DNA of 64,000 bases from Billgrantia tianxiuensis (GCF_009834345.1 NZ_CP035042.1:2790001-2854000); one strand, 5' to 3'. Positions 1 to 10,496 are shown, counted from the first letter of the stretch. Notes: generated from the letters alone by a model not told the origin. Numbers and translations are program-made.

Positions 1-103
1 CAGCACGCAGGGCAGCGGCCAGGGAGCCGCCGATCAGCCCCAGGCCGACGATCAGGATTCGCGCTTCGTTCGGCGTCACGATTGCGTTGCCACGTTCCAC
101 CAC
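1..103 (-). CDS. tyrA: Prephenate dehydrogenase, N-terminal fragment cut by window edge
   Basis: Reading the minus strand from a GTG at 103 (or the next GTG at 100) gives an N-terminus whose core is ILIVGLGLIGGSLAAAL, the Rossmann NAD(P)-binding glycine motif (GxGxxG) of prephenate dehydrogenase. This enzyme converts prephenate to 4-hydroxyphenylpyruvate in tyrosine synthesis. It starts 2-5 bases after the pheA stop, so it is the downstream gene of the serC-pheA operon. In Halomonas and Pseudomonas relatives tyrA is often fused to aroA (EPSP synthase); the window ends too early to tell. Confidence 0.8.
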   Translation of the reverse strand, partial: MVERGNAIVTPNEARILIVGLGLIGGSLAAALRA

Positions 104-105
104 GC

Positions 106-1197
106 TTACAGCACGCCTACGGGATAGGAGCCGAGCACCTTGAGCTCGGAGGCGCGCAGGCGCACCTCCTCGAGCACGGCGGCTACGCGAGGCTCATCCA
201 CGTGTCCCTTGAAGTCGATGAAGAACACGTAGTTCCACACGCCGGTGCGTGAGGGACGCGTCTCCAGGCGGGTCAGGTCGATCTGGTGGCGATGGAACGG
301 CTCGAGCAGGTCGTGCAGCGCACCGGGCTGGTTGCGCATGGCCACCACGATGGAGGTCTTGTCCTCGCCTGACATGGGCACGTGCTGGCTGCCGATGATC
401 AGGAAGCGCGTGGAGTTGTCGGGACGATCCTCGATCTTTTCGGCGATCTTCTCGAGACCGTAGAGCTTGGCCGCCATGTCGCCGGCAATCGCCGCGCTAT
501 GCCACTCGCCCTTGATCATCTTGGCCGCTTCGGCATTGGACGATACCGGCACCCGTTCGGCACGGGGGTAGTGGGCATCGAGCCACTTGCGGCACTGCGC
601 CAGAGACTGCGGGTGGGAGTAGATGCGCGAGACCTTGTCGCGCAGCGTGGTGTCGGCCACCAGCAGATGATGGTGAATGCGCAGCACCACCTCGCCGCAG
701 ATGTGGATCGAGGAGTCCATGAAGGAGTCCAGGGTATGGCTCACTACGCCTTCGGTGGAGTTCTCCACCGGCACCACGCCGTAGTTGACGGCGCCGGCCT
801 CCACTTCGCGGAAGACTTCATCGATGGCCGCCATGGGCATGCTCACCGCGCTGGCGCCGAAGTGCTTGAGGGCGGCCTGCTGGGTGAAAGTCCCCTCCGG
901 CCCCAGGTAGGCCACCTTGGTGGGCTGCTCCAACGCCAGGCAGGCGGACATGATCTCGCGGAACAGCCGGGCCATCTCTTCGCTGTTGAGCGGGCCTGGG
1001 TTGAGTTCCATGATCCGTCGCAGCACCTGCGCTTCGCGCTCGGGGCGATAGAAGACGGCGCCCGGGTCGCTGGCGGTCTTGACCTCGGCGACCTGCTTGG
1101 CGCACTCGGCGCGGGCGCTGATCAGGCGCAGGATCTCGCTGTCCAGCTCATCGATACGCTGGCGCAGCGAGTCGAGATTGATAGGGGTATCGGTCAT
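106..1197 (-). CDS. pheA: Bifunctional chorismate mutase / prephenate dehydratase (P-protein)
   Basis: The 363-residue protein converts chorismate to prephenate and then to phenylpyruvate, the committed route to phenylalanine, in the cytoplasm. The order is classic: AroQ-type chorismate mutase at about residues 8-90 (LRQRIDELDSEILRLISARA), prephenate dehydratase at about 93-275 (YLGPEGTFTQQAAL; catalytic TRF motif in NSTRFLII), and a C-terminal ACT domain at about 285-360. The phenylalanine-sensing ACT motif reads LETRPSR where ESRPS is more usual. The length is normal for the family. It starts 3 bases after the serC stop and ends 2-5 bases before tyrA, so the three are probably cotranscribed. 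Confidence 0.96.
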   Translation of the reverse strand: MTDTPINLDSLRQRIDELDSEILRLISARAECAKQVAEVKTASDPGAVFYRPEREAQVLRRIMELNPGPLNSEEMARLFREIMSACLALEQPTKVAYLGPEGTFTQQAALKHFGASAVSMPMAAIDEVFREVEAGAVNYGVVPVENSTEGVVSHTLDSFMDSSIHICGEVVLRIHHHLLVADTTLRDKVSRIYSHPQSLAQCRKWLDAHYPRAERVPVSSNAEAAKMIKGEWHSAAIAGDMAAKLYGLEKIAEKIEDRPDNSTRFLIIGSQHVPMSGEDKTSIVVAMRNQPGALHDLLEPFHRHQIDLTRLETRPSRTGVWNYVFFIDFKGHVDEPRVAAVLEEVRLRASELKVLGSYPVGVL

Positions 1198-1200
1198 GGC

Positions 1201-2284
1201 TTATCCCCTGCGTTTCTCGAAGTCGGCCATGAAGTCGATGAGAGCATCGACGGCCGCCTCGGGTACGGCGTTGTAGAGGCTCGCCCGCATGCCACCGACG
1301 CTGCGATGCCCCTTGAGGTTGAGCAGCCCAGCCTCTTCGGCTTCGGCCAGGAACGGCTTGTCGAGACGCTCATCGGCGAGCACGAAGGGTACGTTCATGC
1401 GCGAGCGGTTACGCGGCGCGATGGGTTGGAATAGAAACCGCTGGCATCGATGGCGGCGTAGAGCTTGGCCGCCTTGCGCGCGTTGATGGCCGCCATGGCG
1501 TCGAGCCCACCGATGTCGTGCTTGAGCCACTGGAACACCAACCCCGCCAGGTACCAGGCGTAGGTGGGCGGGGTGTTGACCATGGATCCCGCCTCGGCCA
1601 CGGCCTTGTAGTCGAACAGGCTGGGGATGCGCTCGCAGCGGCGGTCGAGCAGGTCGTCGCGCACCAGCACCAGGGTCAGGCCCGCCGGGCCGATGTTCTT
1701 CTGGGCACCTGCATAGATCACGCCGAAGCGAGAGACATCCAGCGGCTCGGCCAGAATGCTCGAGGAGTAGTCGCACACCAGCGGCACGCCGACGTCGGGG
1801 ATATAGTCGAACTCCAGCCCGCCGATGGTCTCGTTGGCGGTGTAGTGCAGGTAGGCGGCATCGGCGGAGAGTGCGATATCCGCCTGGGTCGGCACTTGCG
1901 TATGGCCGCTGGACTCGCTGCTGCCTGCGGTATGCACCGCGAATCCCAGTTGCTTCGCTTCCGCCAGCGCCTTCTTGCCCCAGATCCCGGTATACAGGAA
2001 GTTGGCCGTACCGCCCTGTCCCAGCAGGTTCATCGGCACCATGGAGAACTGCAGGCTGGCGCCGCCCTGCAGGAACAGCACCTTGTAGTTCTCGGGCACG
2101 GCGAGCAGCTCGCGCAGGTCGGCCTCGGCCTGCTCGGCGATGGCGATGAACTCCGACGAGCGGTGGCTCATCTCCATCACCGAAAGCCCACGGCCATGGT
2201 AATCGAGCAGCTCTTCCGCGCGCGCTCGAGCACCGGGGTGGGCAGCGCCGCGGGACCGGCGCAGAAGTTATAGTGGCGTGTCAT
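1201..2284 (-). CDS. serC: Phosphoserine aminotransferase, two apparent frameshifts
   Basis: SerC is the PLP-dependent enzyme that makes O-phosphoserine from 3-phosphohydroxypyruvate and also serves pyridoxal phosphate synthesis. The true start is the ATG at 2284 ([20 protein letters not shown]), followed by [11 protein letters not shown] and the PLP-lysine segment [12 protein letters not shown]. The end is [10 protein letters not shown]. Two single-base losses break the frame. One is near 2212, in a CGCGCGC stretch after VLERAR. The other is near 1420, in a short C run inside [13 protein letters not shown]. Adding one base at each gives 361 residues, matching the family length of about 362. 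Residues on both sides of each break are well conserved, so sequencing error is more likely than a pseudogene. Confidence 0.9.
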
Positions 2285-2342
2285 CAGCGTGGTGTTCCGT
2301 TCTACTCATGTCGTGGCCAGGCGAGATGAGCGCCGGGGGCAA

Positions 2343-2430
2343 GCCGTAGCGAGGGTCTTTTGCCATGGATGGCAAGAGTAGCTCCCAGGGATGGGTTTAC
2401 AGCGCCCTCGCGAGGCTTGTCGCCGGAACA
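2343..2430. repeat. Candidate dispersed intergenic repeat between serC and gyrA
   Basis: The 175-bp gap between gyrA and serC holds a GC-rich stretch with the segment GGATGGGTTTACAGCGCC followed by a CTCGCGAG palindrome. From memory, very similar stretches recur between genes in Halomonas and Pseudomonas genomes. Only one copy is visible here, so its repeated nature cannot be shown from this window. Confidence 0.35.
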
Positions 2431-2459
2431 GCTCATCGCTTTCCGGTATTGCAAACGCT

Positions 2460-5204
2460 TTATTCGTCGTTCTGGCTTTCGTTTACACCGTCTTCCGCGT
2501 CCGGCCCGCTCTGCCGCTCGGCTTTCGGCGCATCTTCCGACGCGTTCTCGACACCATTCTCAGGCTCGATCTCCGCCTCAGTCTCACTTTCCGCTTCAGG
2601 CTCGTCGATGCGCACGGTCTTGACCAGCTTCTCGTCGTTGCCCAGGCGGATCAGCATCACACCCTGCGTATTGCGCGAGGTGATCGAGACCTCGTCGACG
2701 CGGGTACGCACCAGGGTGCCCCGGTCGGTGATCAGCATCATCTCGTCGGCGGAGTAGACCTGCATGGCCGCCACCAGAGAGCCGTTGCGCTCGCTGGTCT
2801 GCATGGCGATGACACCCTGGCCGCCGCGACCGCGCAGCGGGAACTCCTCGAGCCGGGTACGCTTGCCGTAGCCGTTCTCGGAGGCAGTGAGAATGTAGAT
2901 CTGGCCGCCGTTGCCATTCTCCAGCGCAGCACCCTCTTCGCCTTCCGTCTCGCTGTCGGCGTCGGCATCGATCTGCTGGCTCTGGGGAATGATGAGGCTG
3001 ATTACCTCGGCATCGCCCAGCAGTTTCATGCCGCGTACGCCGCGGGCAGTACGGCCCATGGCGCGCACGTTGCTCTCCTCGAAGCGGATCGCCTTGCCAT
3101 TGGACGACAGCATCATGACATGGTCGTTGCCGGAAGTGATGGCGGCCCCCACCAGGCGGTCGCCCTCTTCGATGTCGATGGCGATCAGGCCGACGCTGCG
3201 CGGACGCGAGAACTGGTCGAGGCTGGTACGCTTGACCGTGCCCTTGGCGGTGGCGAAGAAGATGTAGCAGTCGGGGCTGTAGTCCTTCACCGGCATGATG
3301 GCGTTGATCGACTCGCCCTCGTCCAGCGGCAACAGATTGACCAGCGGCTTGCCACGCGAGCCGCGGCTGGCCGCCGGCATCTCGTAGACCTTGAGCCAGT
3401 AGACCTTGCCCTTGTTGGAGAACAGCAGCACGGTGTCGTGGGTGGAAGCCACCAGCAGGTGCTCGATGACGTCCTCGTCCTTCATGCTGGTCGCCGACTT
3501 GCCGCGACCGCCGCGACGCTGGGCCTGGTAGTCGGAGAGCGGCTGGGTCTTGGCGTAACCGGTGCGCGACACCGTGACCACCATGTCCTCCTCGGCAATC
3601 AGGTCCTCGATGGAAAGGTCGAGGTGGCTGGCCTGGATCTCGGTGCGGCGCGGGTCACCGAACTGGTCGCGCACGGCGAGGAGTTCTTCGCGGATCACTT
3701 CGAGCAGACGCTCGCTGGAAGCGAGAATGGCCATCAGCTCGGCGATCTTCTCCAGGATGCCGAGGTACTCGTCGAGCAGCTTCTCGGTCTCGAGGCCGGT
3801 CAGGCGGTGCAGGCGCAGCTCGAGGATGGCCTGGGCCTGGGCCGGCGAGAGACGATATTCGGTGCCGGTGGGGTTGAGGCCGAAGCCCTCTTCCAGATCC
3901 TCGGGCTTGCACGAGGTAGCGCCGGCACGCTCCAGCATGGCGGTGACCTGACCCGGCGGCCACACCTTGTCGAGCAGCTTTTCTTTAGCCTCGGCGGCGC
4001 TCGGCGAGGCCTTGATCAGTTCGATCACCTCGTCGATGTTGGAGATGGCCACGGCCAGGCCTTCGAGGATATGGCCGCGCTCGCGAGCCTTCTTCAACTC
4101 GTACAGGGTGCGCCGGGTGACCACTTCGCGGCGGTGGCGAATGAAGGCCTCGAGCACTTCCTTGAGGTTGAGGATCTTGGGCTGGCCGTCCTCGATGGCG
4201 ACCATGTTGATGCCGAAGACGTTCTGCAGCTGGGTCTGGGCGAAGAGGTTGTTGACCACTACCTCGCCGGATTCGCCGCGCTTGACCTCGATCACCACGC
4301 GCAGACCGTCCTTGTCGGACTCGTCGCGCAGTTCGGCGATGCCTTCGATCTTCTTTTCCTTGACCAGCTCGGCGATCTTCTCGATCAGCCGCGCCTTGTT
4401 CACCTGGTACGGCAGCTCGGTGACGATGATGTGGTCGCGGCCGGTCTTGTCGTCATGCTCGATGGTGTGGCGGGCACGTACGTAGATGCGCCCGCGGCCG
4501 GTACGGTAGGCCTCGAGGATGCCGGCACGGCCGTTGATGATACCTGCCGTCGGGAAGTCGGGGCCGGAGATGTACTCCATCAGATCGTCGACGGTGAGGG
4601 TATAGTCGTCGATCAGCGCCAGGCAGCCATCGATCACCTCACCCATGTTGTGCGGCGGGATGTTGGTGGCCATGCCGACGGCGATGCCCGAGGAGCCATT
4701 GATCAGCAGGTTGGGCACCTTGGTCGGCAGCACGTCTGGAATGCGCTCGGTGCCGTCGTAGTTGTCGACCCAGTCGACAGTGTCCTTGTCGAGGTCGGCC
4801 AGCAGCTCGTGGGCGAGCCTGGCCATGCGCACCTCGGTGTAACGCATGGCCGCGGCGCTGTCGCCGTCGATGGAGCCGAAGTTGCCCTGGCCGTCGACCA
4901 GCACGTGGCGCATGGAGAAGTCCTGCGCCATGCGTACGATGGTGTCGTAGACCGCGCTGTCACCGTGTGGGTGGTACTTACCGATGACATCGCCCACGAC
5001 ACGGGCCGACTTCTTGTAGGGCTTGTTCCAGTCGTTGCCGAGTTCGTGCATGGCGAACAGCACGCGCCGGTGCACCGGCTTGAGCCCGTCGCGCACGTCC
5101 GGCAGCGCACGGCCGATGATCACGCTCATCGCGTAGTCGAGGTAGGACTGCTTCAGCTCGTCCTCGATGTTGACTGGCAGAATCTCTCTGGCGATGTCAC
5201 CCAT
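2460..5204 (-). CDS. gyrA: DNA gyrase subunit A
   Basis: The 914-residue protein is the DNA-cleaving subunit of gyrase, which introduces negative supercoils with GyrB. The catalytic tyrosine is Tyr122 (AAMRYTE), the same number as in E. coli. The quinolone-resistance region [13 protein letters not shown] carries Ser83 and Asp87, the susceptible wild-type residues in E. coli numbering. The GyrA box QRRGGRGK is present in the C-terminal beta-pinwheel region. The tail from about residue 860 is very acidic (many Glu, Asp and Ala), and an acidic insert with [13 protein letters not shown] lies in the C-terminal domain. Both fit halophile proteins. The frame is uninterrupted. serC follows 175 bp downstream. 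Confidence 0.98.
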   Translation of the reverse strand: MGDIAREILPVNIEDELKQSYLDYAMSVIIGRALPDVRDGLKPVHRRVLFAMHELGNDWNKPYKKSARVVGDVIGKYHPHGDSAVYDTIVRMAQDFSMRHVLVDGQGNFGSIDGDSAAAMRYTEVRMARLAHELLADLDKDTVDWVDNYDGTERIPDVLPTKVPNLLINGSSGIAVGMATNIPPHNMGEVIDGCLALIDDYTLTVDDLMEYISGPDFPTAGIINGRAGILEAYRTGRGRIYVRARHTIEHDDKTGRDHIIVTELPYQVNKARLIEKIAELVKEKKIEGIAELRDESDKDGLRVVIEVKRGESGEVVVNNLFAQTQLQNVFGINMVAIEDGQPKILNLKEVLEAFIRHRREVVTRRTLYELKKARERGHILEGLAVAISNIDEVIELIKASPSAAEAKEKLLDKVWPPGQVTAMLERAGATSCKPEDLEEGFGLNPTGTEYRLSPAQAQAILELRLHRLTGLETEKLLDEYLGILEKIAELMAILASSERLLEVIREELLAVRDQFGDPRRTEIQASHLDLSIEDLIAEEDMVVTVSRTGYAKTQPLSDYQAQRRGGRGKSATSMKDEDVIEHLLVASTHDTVLLFSNKGKVYWLKVYEMPAASRGSRGKPLVNLLPLDEGESINAIMPVKDYSPDCYIFFATAKGTVKRTSLDQFSRPRSVGLIAIDIEEGDRLVGAAITSGNDHVMMLSSNGKAIRFEESNVRAMGRTARGVRGMKLLGDAEVISLIIPQSQQIDADADSETEGEEGAALENGNGGQIYILTASENGYGKRTRLEEFPLRGRGGQGVIAMQTSERNGSLVAAMQVYSADEMMLITDRGTLVRTRVDEVSITSRNTQGVMLIRLGNDEKLVKTVRIDEPEAESETEAEIEPENGVENASEDAPKAERQSGPDAEDGVNESQNDE

Positions 5205-5462
5205 GGGTCGTCGAATCCTTTGCGCTACAACGATTTGGTGCGCTCTTCAAGCCAAGCCGTGGCCGAGGCGTGGCGCGCCATTACAGCCTGCCATCATACC
5301 ACTCCGGACGGCACAAAGGCAGCTTGAGGTAATGCCATCCAGCAACCCCGCAGGGCTTTACGCATTCGCAACGGTAGCCATCCCGGCTCTGGTGGGCTAG
5401 GTTGTGTCGATGGACGCGTTTCCGCCCCAGCCGCCATGACCATGGTCCCGTGTAGAAGCCCA

Positions 5463-5828
5463 ATGCAAAGACTCCTGCTAATTGCCCTTACCGCTCTGCT
5501 CGTCGGGTTGCCGATATCGGCCTCCCAGGCAGTCGAGGATGGCTTGCAGGGTCCCGCCAAGGCGCTGGCCGGACTCGCCCACCACGACGGCTCCCCGTCG
5601 TTGTCGTCGCTCGATGCGGATACCGATGAGATCGGTTCGGTATCGCTAGTCACTCTCGGCGCCCTGCCCCCGCGCGCCTCAGCGTTTCGCCCGGCGGCTC
5701 GGCGCTCGCCTGCCGTCAGGTCACGCTACCCCCCGTACGCGCTCCACCGCATTGCCTCTGAACGCCACGCCCCGAATCCTGGCTCGTATCGAGCCGTCAT
5801 TTTCGGTCGCTGCGCATCCGTTGGATGA
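5463..5828 (+). CDS. Small exported protein of unknown function
   Basis: I prefer the ATG at 5463 because it begins a clear Sec signal peptide (MQRLLLIALTALLVGLPIS, cut probably after ASQA). An upstream in-frame ATG at 5436 would put nine polar residues in front. The protein is about 121 residues. The mature part is rich in Ala, Ser, Arg and Pro with no recognised domain. The second half is basic and low in complexity, so a frameshift within it cannot be excluded. It lies 23 bp upstream of the CBS-domain gene on the same strand. I do not recognise it. Confidence 0.5.
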   Translation: MQRLLLIALTALLVGLPISASQAVEDGLQGPAKALAGLAHHDGSPSLSSLDADTDEIGSVSLVTLGALPPRASAFRPAARRSPAVRSRYPPYALHRIASERHAPNPGSYRAVIFGRCASVG

Positions 5829-5851
5829 CGGCGCCTTCAGAGGTTTGCCAA

Positions 5852-6402
5852 ATGAAAACACTCCCTCTCTCCCGACTCGACACCGCCGACCATCTGGTTA
5901 CCCCCCAAGCGTTCTCCGATATCGATGAACACTCCCCGGCGCTGAGCCTGATGACCGACTTCCGCCAGCATTGGCCCCATGCCGTCAGCGCCTCGGCTCC
6001 CGCCCTGGAGGTGGCCAGGCAGATGGTGGCGGAGGGCCTGAGCGGCAAGCTGGTGGTCGATCGCCAGCGCGAACTGGTCGGCGTGCTGACCTTGGAGCGG
6101 CTCTCGAGCAGAACATCCTGGTGGCCTTGCACCGTCTCGGTGTCGACCGCGACAGCCTCACTGCCAGCGACCTGATGCAGCCCCGGGCTGCCATGCCCGT
6201 CCTGGACTACGATGTCCTGGCGAGTGCTACCGTCGCCGACCTGGTGGTCACGCTCCGCGAGGCCGGCGAACCCTACTGCCTGGTGAGGGACGGCGAGCAT
6301 CATATTCGCGGACTGATCTCCGTGAGCGAACTCTCCGAACGACTGCATCGTCGTCTCTCGCTCAAGCCCAAGGCCTCCATCATGGAGGTGCTGAAGGCCT
6401 GA
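5852..6402 (+). CDS. CBS-domain protein, one apparent frameshift
   Basis: With one base restored near 6108 (between GVLTLERL and EQNILVALHRLG) this is a 183-residue protein with a tandem CBS pair. The first CBS unit covers about residues 45-85 (ALEVARQMVAEGLSGKLVVD) and the second about 125-172 (ATVADLVVTLREAGEPYCLV). Such pairs usually bind adenine nucleotides and regulate a partner. No catalytic domain is attached and no partner is obvious nearby. The start at 5852 gives MKTLPLSRLDTADHLVTPQAF. The second half runs clean to the stop at 6400 and a terminator follows at once. Confidence 0.75.
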
Positions 6403-6412
6403 CCCCCGTATG

Positions 6413-6445
6413 ACGATGGCGGCCGTTGGCCGCCATCGTTCTTCT
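6413..6445 (+). terminator. Rho-independent terminator after the CBS-domain gene
   Basis: A perfect 12-bp stem (ACGATGGCGGCC, 6413-6424, with GGCCGCCATCGT, 6428-6439) closes a 3-base loop and is followed by a pyrimidine-rich TCTTCTC tract. It starts 10 bp after the stop codon. Confidence 0.8.
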
Positions 6446-6579
6446 CTCGGCACAAGCGGCTCTCGGCACAAGCCTTTCTCGACATTTAAACAATCGTTTG
6501 CTTGAAATAGATTTGAATGACTAGAATCCAGAACGCTTCCTTTTTGCCGCCACCCACACAAGCGAGTAAGGAGTACCGG

Positions 6580-6997
6580 ATGGATCCTCGCATCTCCCGC
6601 ACCACCCTGCGCGTACGCGGTTATCACCTCGACGGCTATGGCCACGTCAACAACACCCGCTACCTGGAGTTTCTCGAAGAAGGACGCTGGGCCTACTTCG
6701 ACGAACACTCCGATCTGAGTGCCCCACTCCAGCAAGCCGGTATCGCTCTCGTCGCCGTCAACATCAACATCGACTACTGTGCCGCCGCCGTGGCTGGTGA
6801 CGATCTCGAGATCCGCAGCCGCCTGTCTGCCATCGGCACCCGCAGCGGAAGATGACCCAGGAGATCCATCGCCTCGGCGACGATACCCTGATCAGCCGGG
6901 CCACCCTCACCTTCGTGTTGCTCGATATGCGCTCCAACCAACCCCAGCCATCGACGGGCCTCTACGCGACAAGCTCCTTTCCCTGGTGCTGGAGTAA
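6580..6997 (+). CDS. fadM: FadM-type long-chain acyl-CoA thioesterase, two apparent frameshifts
   Basis: This is a hotdog-fold thioesterase of about 139 residues, the usual length. The segment VRGYHLDGYGHVNNTRYLEF closely resembles E. coli FadM, including the catalytic Asp and HVNN region, and ALVAVNINIDY matches the next strand. FadM hydrolyses long-chain acyl-CoAs arising in beta-oxidation. Two single-base losses break the frame. One is near 6850 in an A run (SGR-stop instead of SGKMTQEIH). The other is near 6944 in a C run before AIDGPLRDKLLSLVLE. A good Shine-Dalgarno AAGGAG at 6568-6573 supports the ATG at 6580. A terminator separates it from the upstream gene. Confidence 0.82.
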
Positions 6998-7156
6998 GAG
7001 CAACTCAACGCCGGCCCTAAGCAAATCTTGGACCTATTCCCCCATACTCCCTGAGCCTCGAACGAGCGTTCGAGTGAATCATGGACCCACAACGCCACTG
7101 GCACCCCCGCTCGCCCTTCGCCATAATATGCGTCCTTTTGCTCAGGGAATTGCGCT

Positions 7157-8086
7157 ATGTGGTTCAAGCACTTGCACCTTTACCGCCTGCACGAGGCAGC
7201 GGCGATTCCGGCCGCCGACCTGGAAGCGGCCCTGGCCGAGCAGGCGGCCCGCACTCCCGGCAGCCAGGAGGCCAGGCGCGTGGGCTGGTGCCCGCCCGCC
7301 GGTCGCGCCGGCACCGCGTTGCTGCACGAACTGCAAGGGCAGCGGCTGCTGACCATGCTGCGCCATGAGCGGCTGCTGCCAGCCGGCGTGGTGCGCGAGG
7401 AGGTAGAAGAGCGTAGCGCCGAGATCGAAGCCCGCGAGGGCCGCAAGCTGCGCCGCCAGGAAAAGCAGGAACTCAAGGAACAGGTCTACGAGGAACTGCT
7501 GCCGCGTGCCTTCATCCGCAGCCAGAAGGTCGACCTGTGGTGGGATACCCGGCGCAACCTGATCGCCGTGAACAGCAGCTCACGCAAGCGCGCCGAAGAA
7601 GCTCTCGACCTGTTGCGCGAGACGTTGGGCAGCCTGAAGGTGACGCCACTGGCCACCCAGACCCTGCCCATGCGCGCCATGACCCAGTGGCTTGCCGACG
7701 AGGGCTCGCGCCCGGCGAGCCTGCAGCTCGGCGACCAGGTCGAGCTCAAGGCCAAGGGCGACGACGGTGTGCTGCGCGCACGGCAGGTGGACCTGGACAG
7801 CGACGAAATCCAGCAGTTGCTTGCCGCCGGCAGGCAGGCCAGCCGCATGGGGGTCGAGATCGAAGGCCGCCTTGGCTATGTGCTGCACGACGACTTGACG
7901 CTGAAGTCCCTGCGGTTCAGTGACGCACTGATCGACGAAGCCGGCCAGACAGAGGACGATGGCGATGCCATCGTACGTCTCGAGGCCGACTTCATACTAA
8001 TGGCCCAGGCGCTGGCCGAAGAGGTAGAAAGACTGATCGACTGGCTGGGTGGCGAGGCCAACCAGGCCACCACCCAGGCCACATGA
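7157..8086 (+). CDS. rdgC: Recombination-associated protein RdgC
   Basis: The 309-residue protein begins MWFKHLHLYRL, the typical RdgC start, and includes the conserved VGWCPP block and the long charged region KLRRQEKQELKEQVYEELLPR. RdgC forms a ring-shaped dimer on DNA, restrains RecA and is linked to replication fork maintenance. The length is normal (about 300). The frame is intact. The start is fixed by the family N-terminus. It is 25 bp upstream of the acyltransferase gene. Confidence 0.95.
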   Translation: MWFKHLHLYRLHEAAAIPAADLEAALAEQAARTPGSQEARRVGWCPPAGRAGTALLHELQGQRLLTMLRHERLLPAGVVREEVEERSAEIEAREGRKLRRQEKQELKEQVYEELLPRAFIRSQKVDLWWDTRRNLIAVNSSSRKRAEEALDLLRETLGSLKVTPLATQTLPMRAMTQWLADEGSRPASLQLGDQVELKAKGDDGVLRARQVDLDSDEIQQLLAAGRQASRMGVEIEGRLGYVLHDDLTLKSLRFSDALIDEAGQTEDDGDAIVRLEADFILMAQALAEEVERLIDWLGGEANQATTQAT

Positions 8087-8111
8087 CCGAACCGGTAACC
8101 AAGAAAAACCG

Positions 8112-9304
8112 ATGACCGATACCCTGACAGGCACGACTGCAACGGATCCCTGGGCCGACATCCGCCCCTACCGGGATGACGAGGTGGCCGCAGTACTGGC
8201 CAATCTGGCCAGCAACCGCGAACTGCTCGATGCCCTGACACGCTACCGTCTGCCGCGGCTGAGCAGAGCGCTGCCATGGCTGGCTCGCGCGCTGGCTTCC
8301 CATGTCATTCGCCGGGAGACTCGCGACGTCACCAGCGTGCGCGATTTCCAGATGCGCGTGGCCTATTACATGGCCCGCATGATCCGCACCTCGACCGACG
8401 ACTTTCGCGTCGAAGGGCTGGAGAACCTGAGCCCGGACACCGCGTACCTCTTCATCGGCAATCATCGCGACATCTCGCTGGACCCGGCATTCGTCAACTA
8501 TGCCCTGCATCAGGCGGGGCGCGATACGGTGCGCATCGCCATCGGCGACAACCTGTTGAAGAAGCCCTACGTGACCGACCTGATGCGGCTCAACAAGAGC
8601 TTCATCGTGCCGCGAGCGCTGCGCGGCAAGCGCGCCATGCTGGCCGCCTACCAGAACCTCTCGAGCTATATTCGTCACTCGATCACCGAGGACAATCATT
8701 CGATCTGGATGGCGCAGCGCGAAGGCCGTGCCAAGGATGGGATCGACCGCACCGATCCGGCCATCATCAAGATGCTGACCATGGCACGCCGCCAGGAAGA
8801 GCGTAACGCCCCGATCGGCGACGCCATTGCCGAGCTGCGCATGGTGCCGGTCTCGATCAGTTACGAGTACGATCCTGCGATCTGCAGAAGGCGCGCGAAT
8901 TGCACGCCATTCACAGCCAGGGGCGCTACGAGAAGAGCGAATACGAAGACATCCAGTCCATCGTGGCCGGCATTACCGGCCACAAGGGGCGCGTGGAGCT
9001 ACGCTTTGGAGAACCGCTGGGCACCGGTTTCGACACGCCGGAAGCCGTGGCCGCCGAGATCGACCGTCAGGTGATCGATGGCTACCACCTGTTCCCGACC
9101 CATTACCTGGCCCTGGAAGCCCTGGGCGATGCGCCGGAACTCCTGGACATGAGCGAGGTCAGCGATGTCGACCGGGCACGCTTCCAGGCACGCCTGAACG
9201 AAGTGCCCGCGGAGCTGCGCACCTGGTGGTTGGCGCAATATGCCAATCCGGTACGCAACAAGGCCGAGCGGCTCACTGACAGCGAGATTCCTTCAGCCAG
9301 ATGA
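8112..9304 (+). CDS. Glycerophospholipid acyltransferase-like protein (PlsB/PlsC fold), one apparent frameshift
   Basis: With one C restored near 8876 (YDPCDLQKARELHAIHSQGR) the protein is 397 residues. An acyltransferase core begins near residue 95. LFIGNHRDISLDP supplies the HxD-type active site, but the spacing is His118 to Asp124, HX5D rather than the usual HX4D. IWMAQREGRAKDG fits the second acyltransferase block (EGxR-like), and VPVSISYEYDP the substrate-channel block. The likely role is acyl transfer to a glycerol-3-phosphate or lysophospholipid at the membrane. The substrate cannot be decided from sequence. It ends 4 bases into the following transporter gene, so the two are probably translated together. 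Confidence 0.75.
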
Positions 9305-10486
9305 ACGCGACATCACCGCCACCGATCCCAGACACTCTGAGTCGCGAGGCCCAGGCCCGCGAAGCGCATCGGGTTACGCTGATCGGTGCCGTCATCGATT
9401 GTCTGGTCGGTGTACTCAAGATCGTGACCGGCTGGCTGGTCGGCTCTGCGGCACTGATCGCGGATGGCATCCACTCCTTCTCCGATCTGGTGACGGACGG
9501 CTTCGTGCTGGCGGCAACCCATTTCGGCCGACAGGCACCGGACAGCGATCACCCCTACGGTCACGGCCGCATCGAGACGTTGGCCACGCTGTGGCTGGGC
9601 AGCGTGCTGATCTTCGTGGCCGGGGGCATTGCCTGGGCCAGCCTCTCCCGCCTGCTTACCGGCGATCCCATTCCCGCCCCGGCATCTGGGCCATCGGCGT
9701 GGCCGTGCTGTCCCTGGCCGCCAAGGAGTGGATTTTCCGCTACACGATGGTAGTGGCCAAGCGGATACGCTCGCGGCTGCTCGAGGCCAACGCGTGGCAT
9801 TCACGCTCGGATGCGCTCTCCACCGGGGTAGTGCTGGTTGGCCTGATAGCCGCCCAGTTCGGCGCCGGCTGGGTCGATGCGCTTGCCGCCATCGTGGTGG
9901 GCATCATGGTCGGCCAGGTGGGCTGGAAACTATTGTGGGAGTCGGGCGCGAGCTGATCGACACCGCCCTACCCGAAGCCGATCAGCAGAAGATGAAGTCC
10001 GTCGCAGAATCGATACCCGGCGTCGATAGCGTGCACGACCTGCGCACCCGTTCGGTCGGCAGCCATGTCGTGCTCGACCTGCATATCGTAGTGGCACCGC
10101 GCTTGACGGTTTCCGAAGCGCACGAAATCGGCAATGCGGTAAGCCGTAAGCTGCGCGAGGCCTATCCTGAGCTGGCCGACGTGACCTTCCATATCGACCC
10201 CGAGGACGACTCGAACCAGATCGAACATAGCCTGCGCCCGGGGCTGCCGCTGCGCCAAGACGTGGAAGGCATGCTCGACGAAGCCTGGCAGGAATGCAGC
10301 GTCTGGCAGGACCGTGTCGCCCTCGACCTGCACTACTTGGCCGAGCAGATCGATATTTCCGTCTACGTTAGGCAGTTGCCGGCTGGCCAGACACTCGATA
10401 CCGCCGCCAAGGAGCTACGCGACGCCTCGCACGAGCTGACTTGGGTGGGGCGGCTTAGGGTGTGGCAAGGGCCCGGCAAAGGTTAG
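9301..10486 (+). CDS. Cation diffusion facilitator (FieF/CDF family), two apparent frameshifts
   Basis: With one base added near 9684 (a C run before GIWAIGVAVL) and near 9945 (before GRELIDTALPEADQQ) this is a 395-residue transporter. About six membrane helices lie in residues 25-210. The metal site is seen as ADGIHSFSDLVTD in helix 2 and WHSRSDALS in helix 5, the paired metal-binding motifs of CDF antiporters. A cytoplasmic C-terminal domain follows (SIPGVDSVHDLRTRSVGSHV). The family exports Zn, Fe or similar divalent metals in exchange for protons. About 90 residues after the usual CDF domain form a tail of unknown role. Its start overlaps the upstream acyltransferase stop (ATGA). Confidence 0.85.
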
Positions 10487-10496
10487 ACATCGCCCG

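Noticed and set aside
1201..2284. serC as a pseudogene
   Set aside because: Two single-base losses with full conservation around them and the same error type elsewhere in the window point to sequence error. serC is needed for serine and PLP synthesis.
2391..5327. A 978-codon open frame on the strand opposite gyrA
   Set aside because: gyrA is certain, and high GC with biased codons keeps the opposite frame open. Its translation is His-, Asp- and Leu-rich with no domain.
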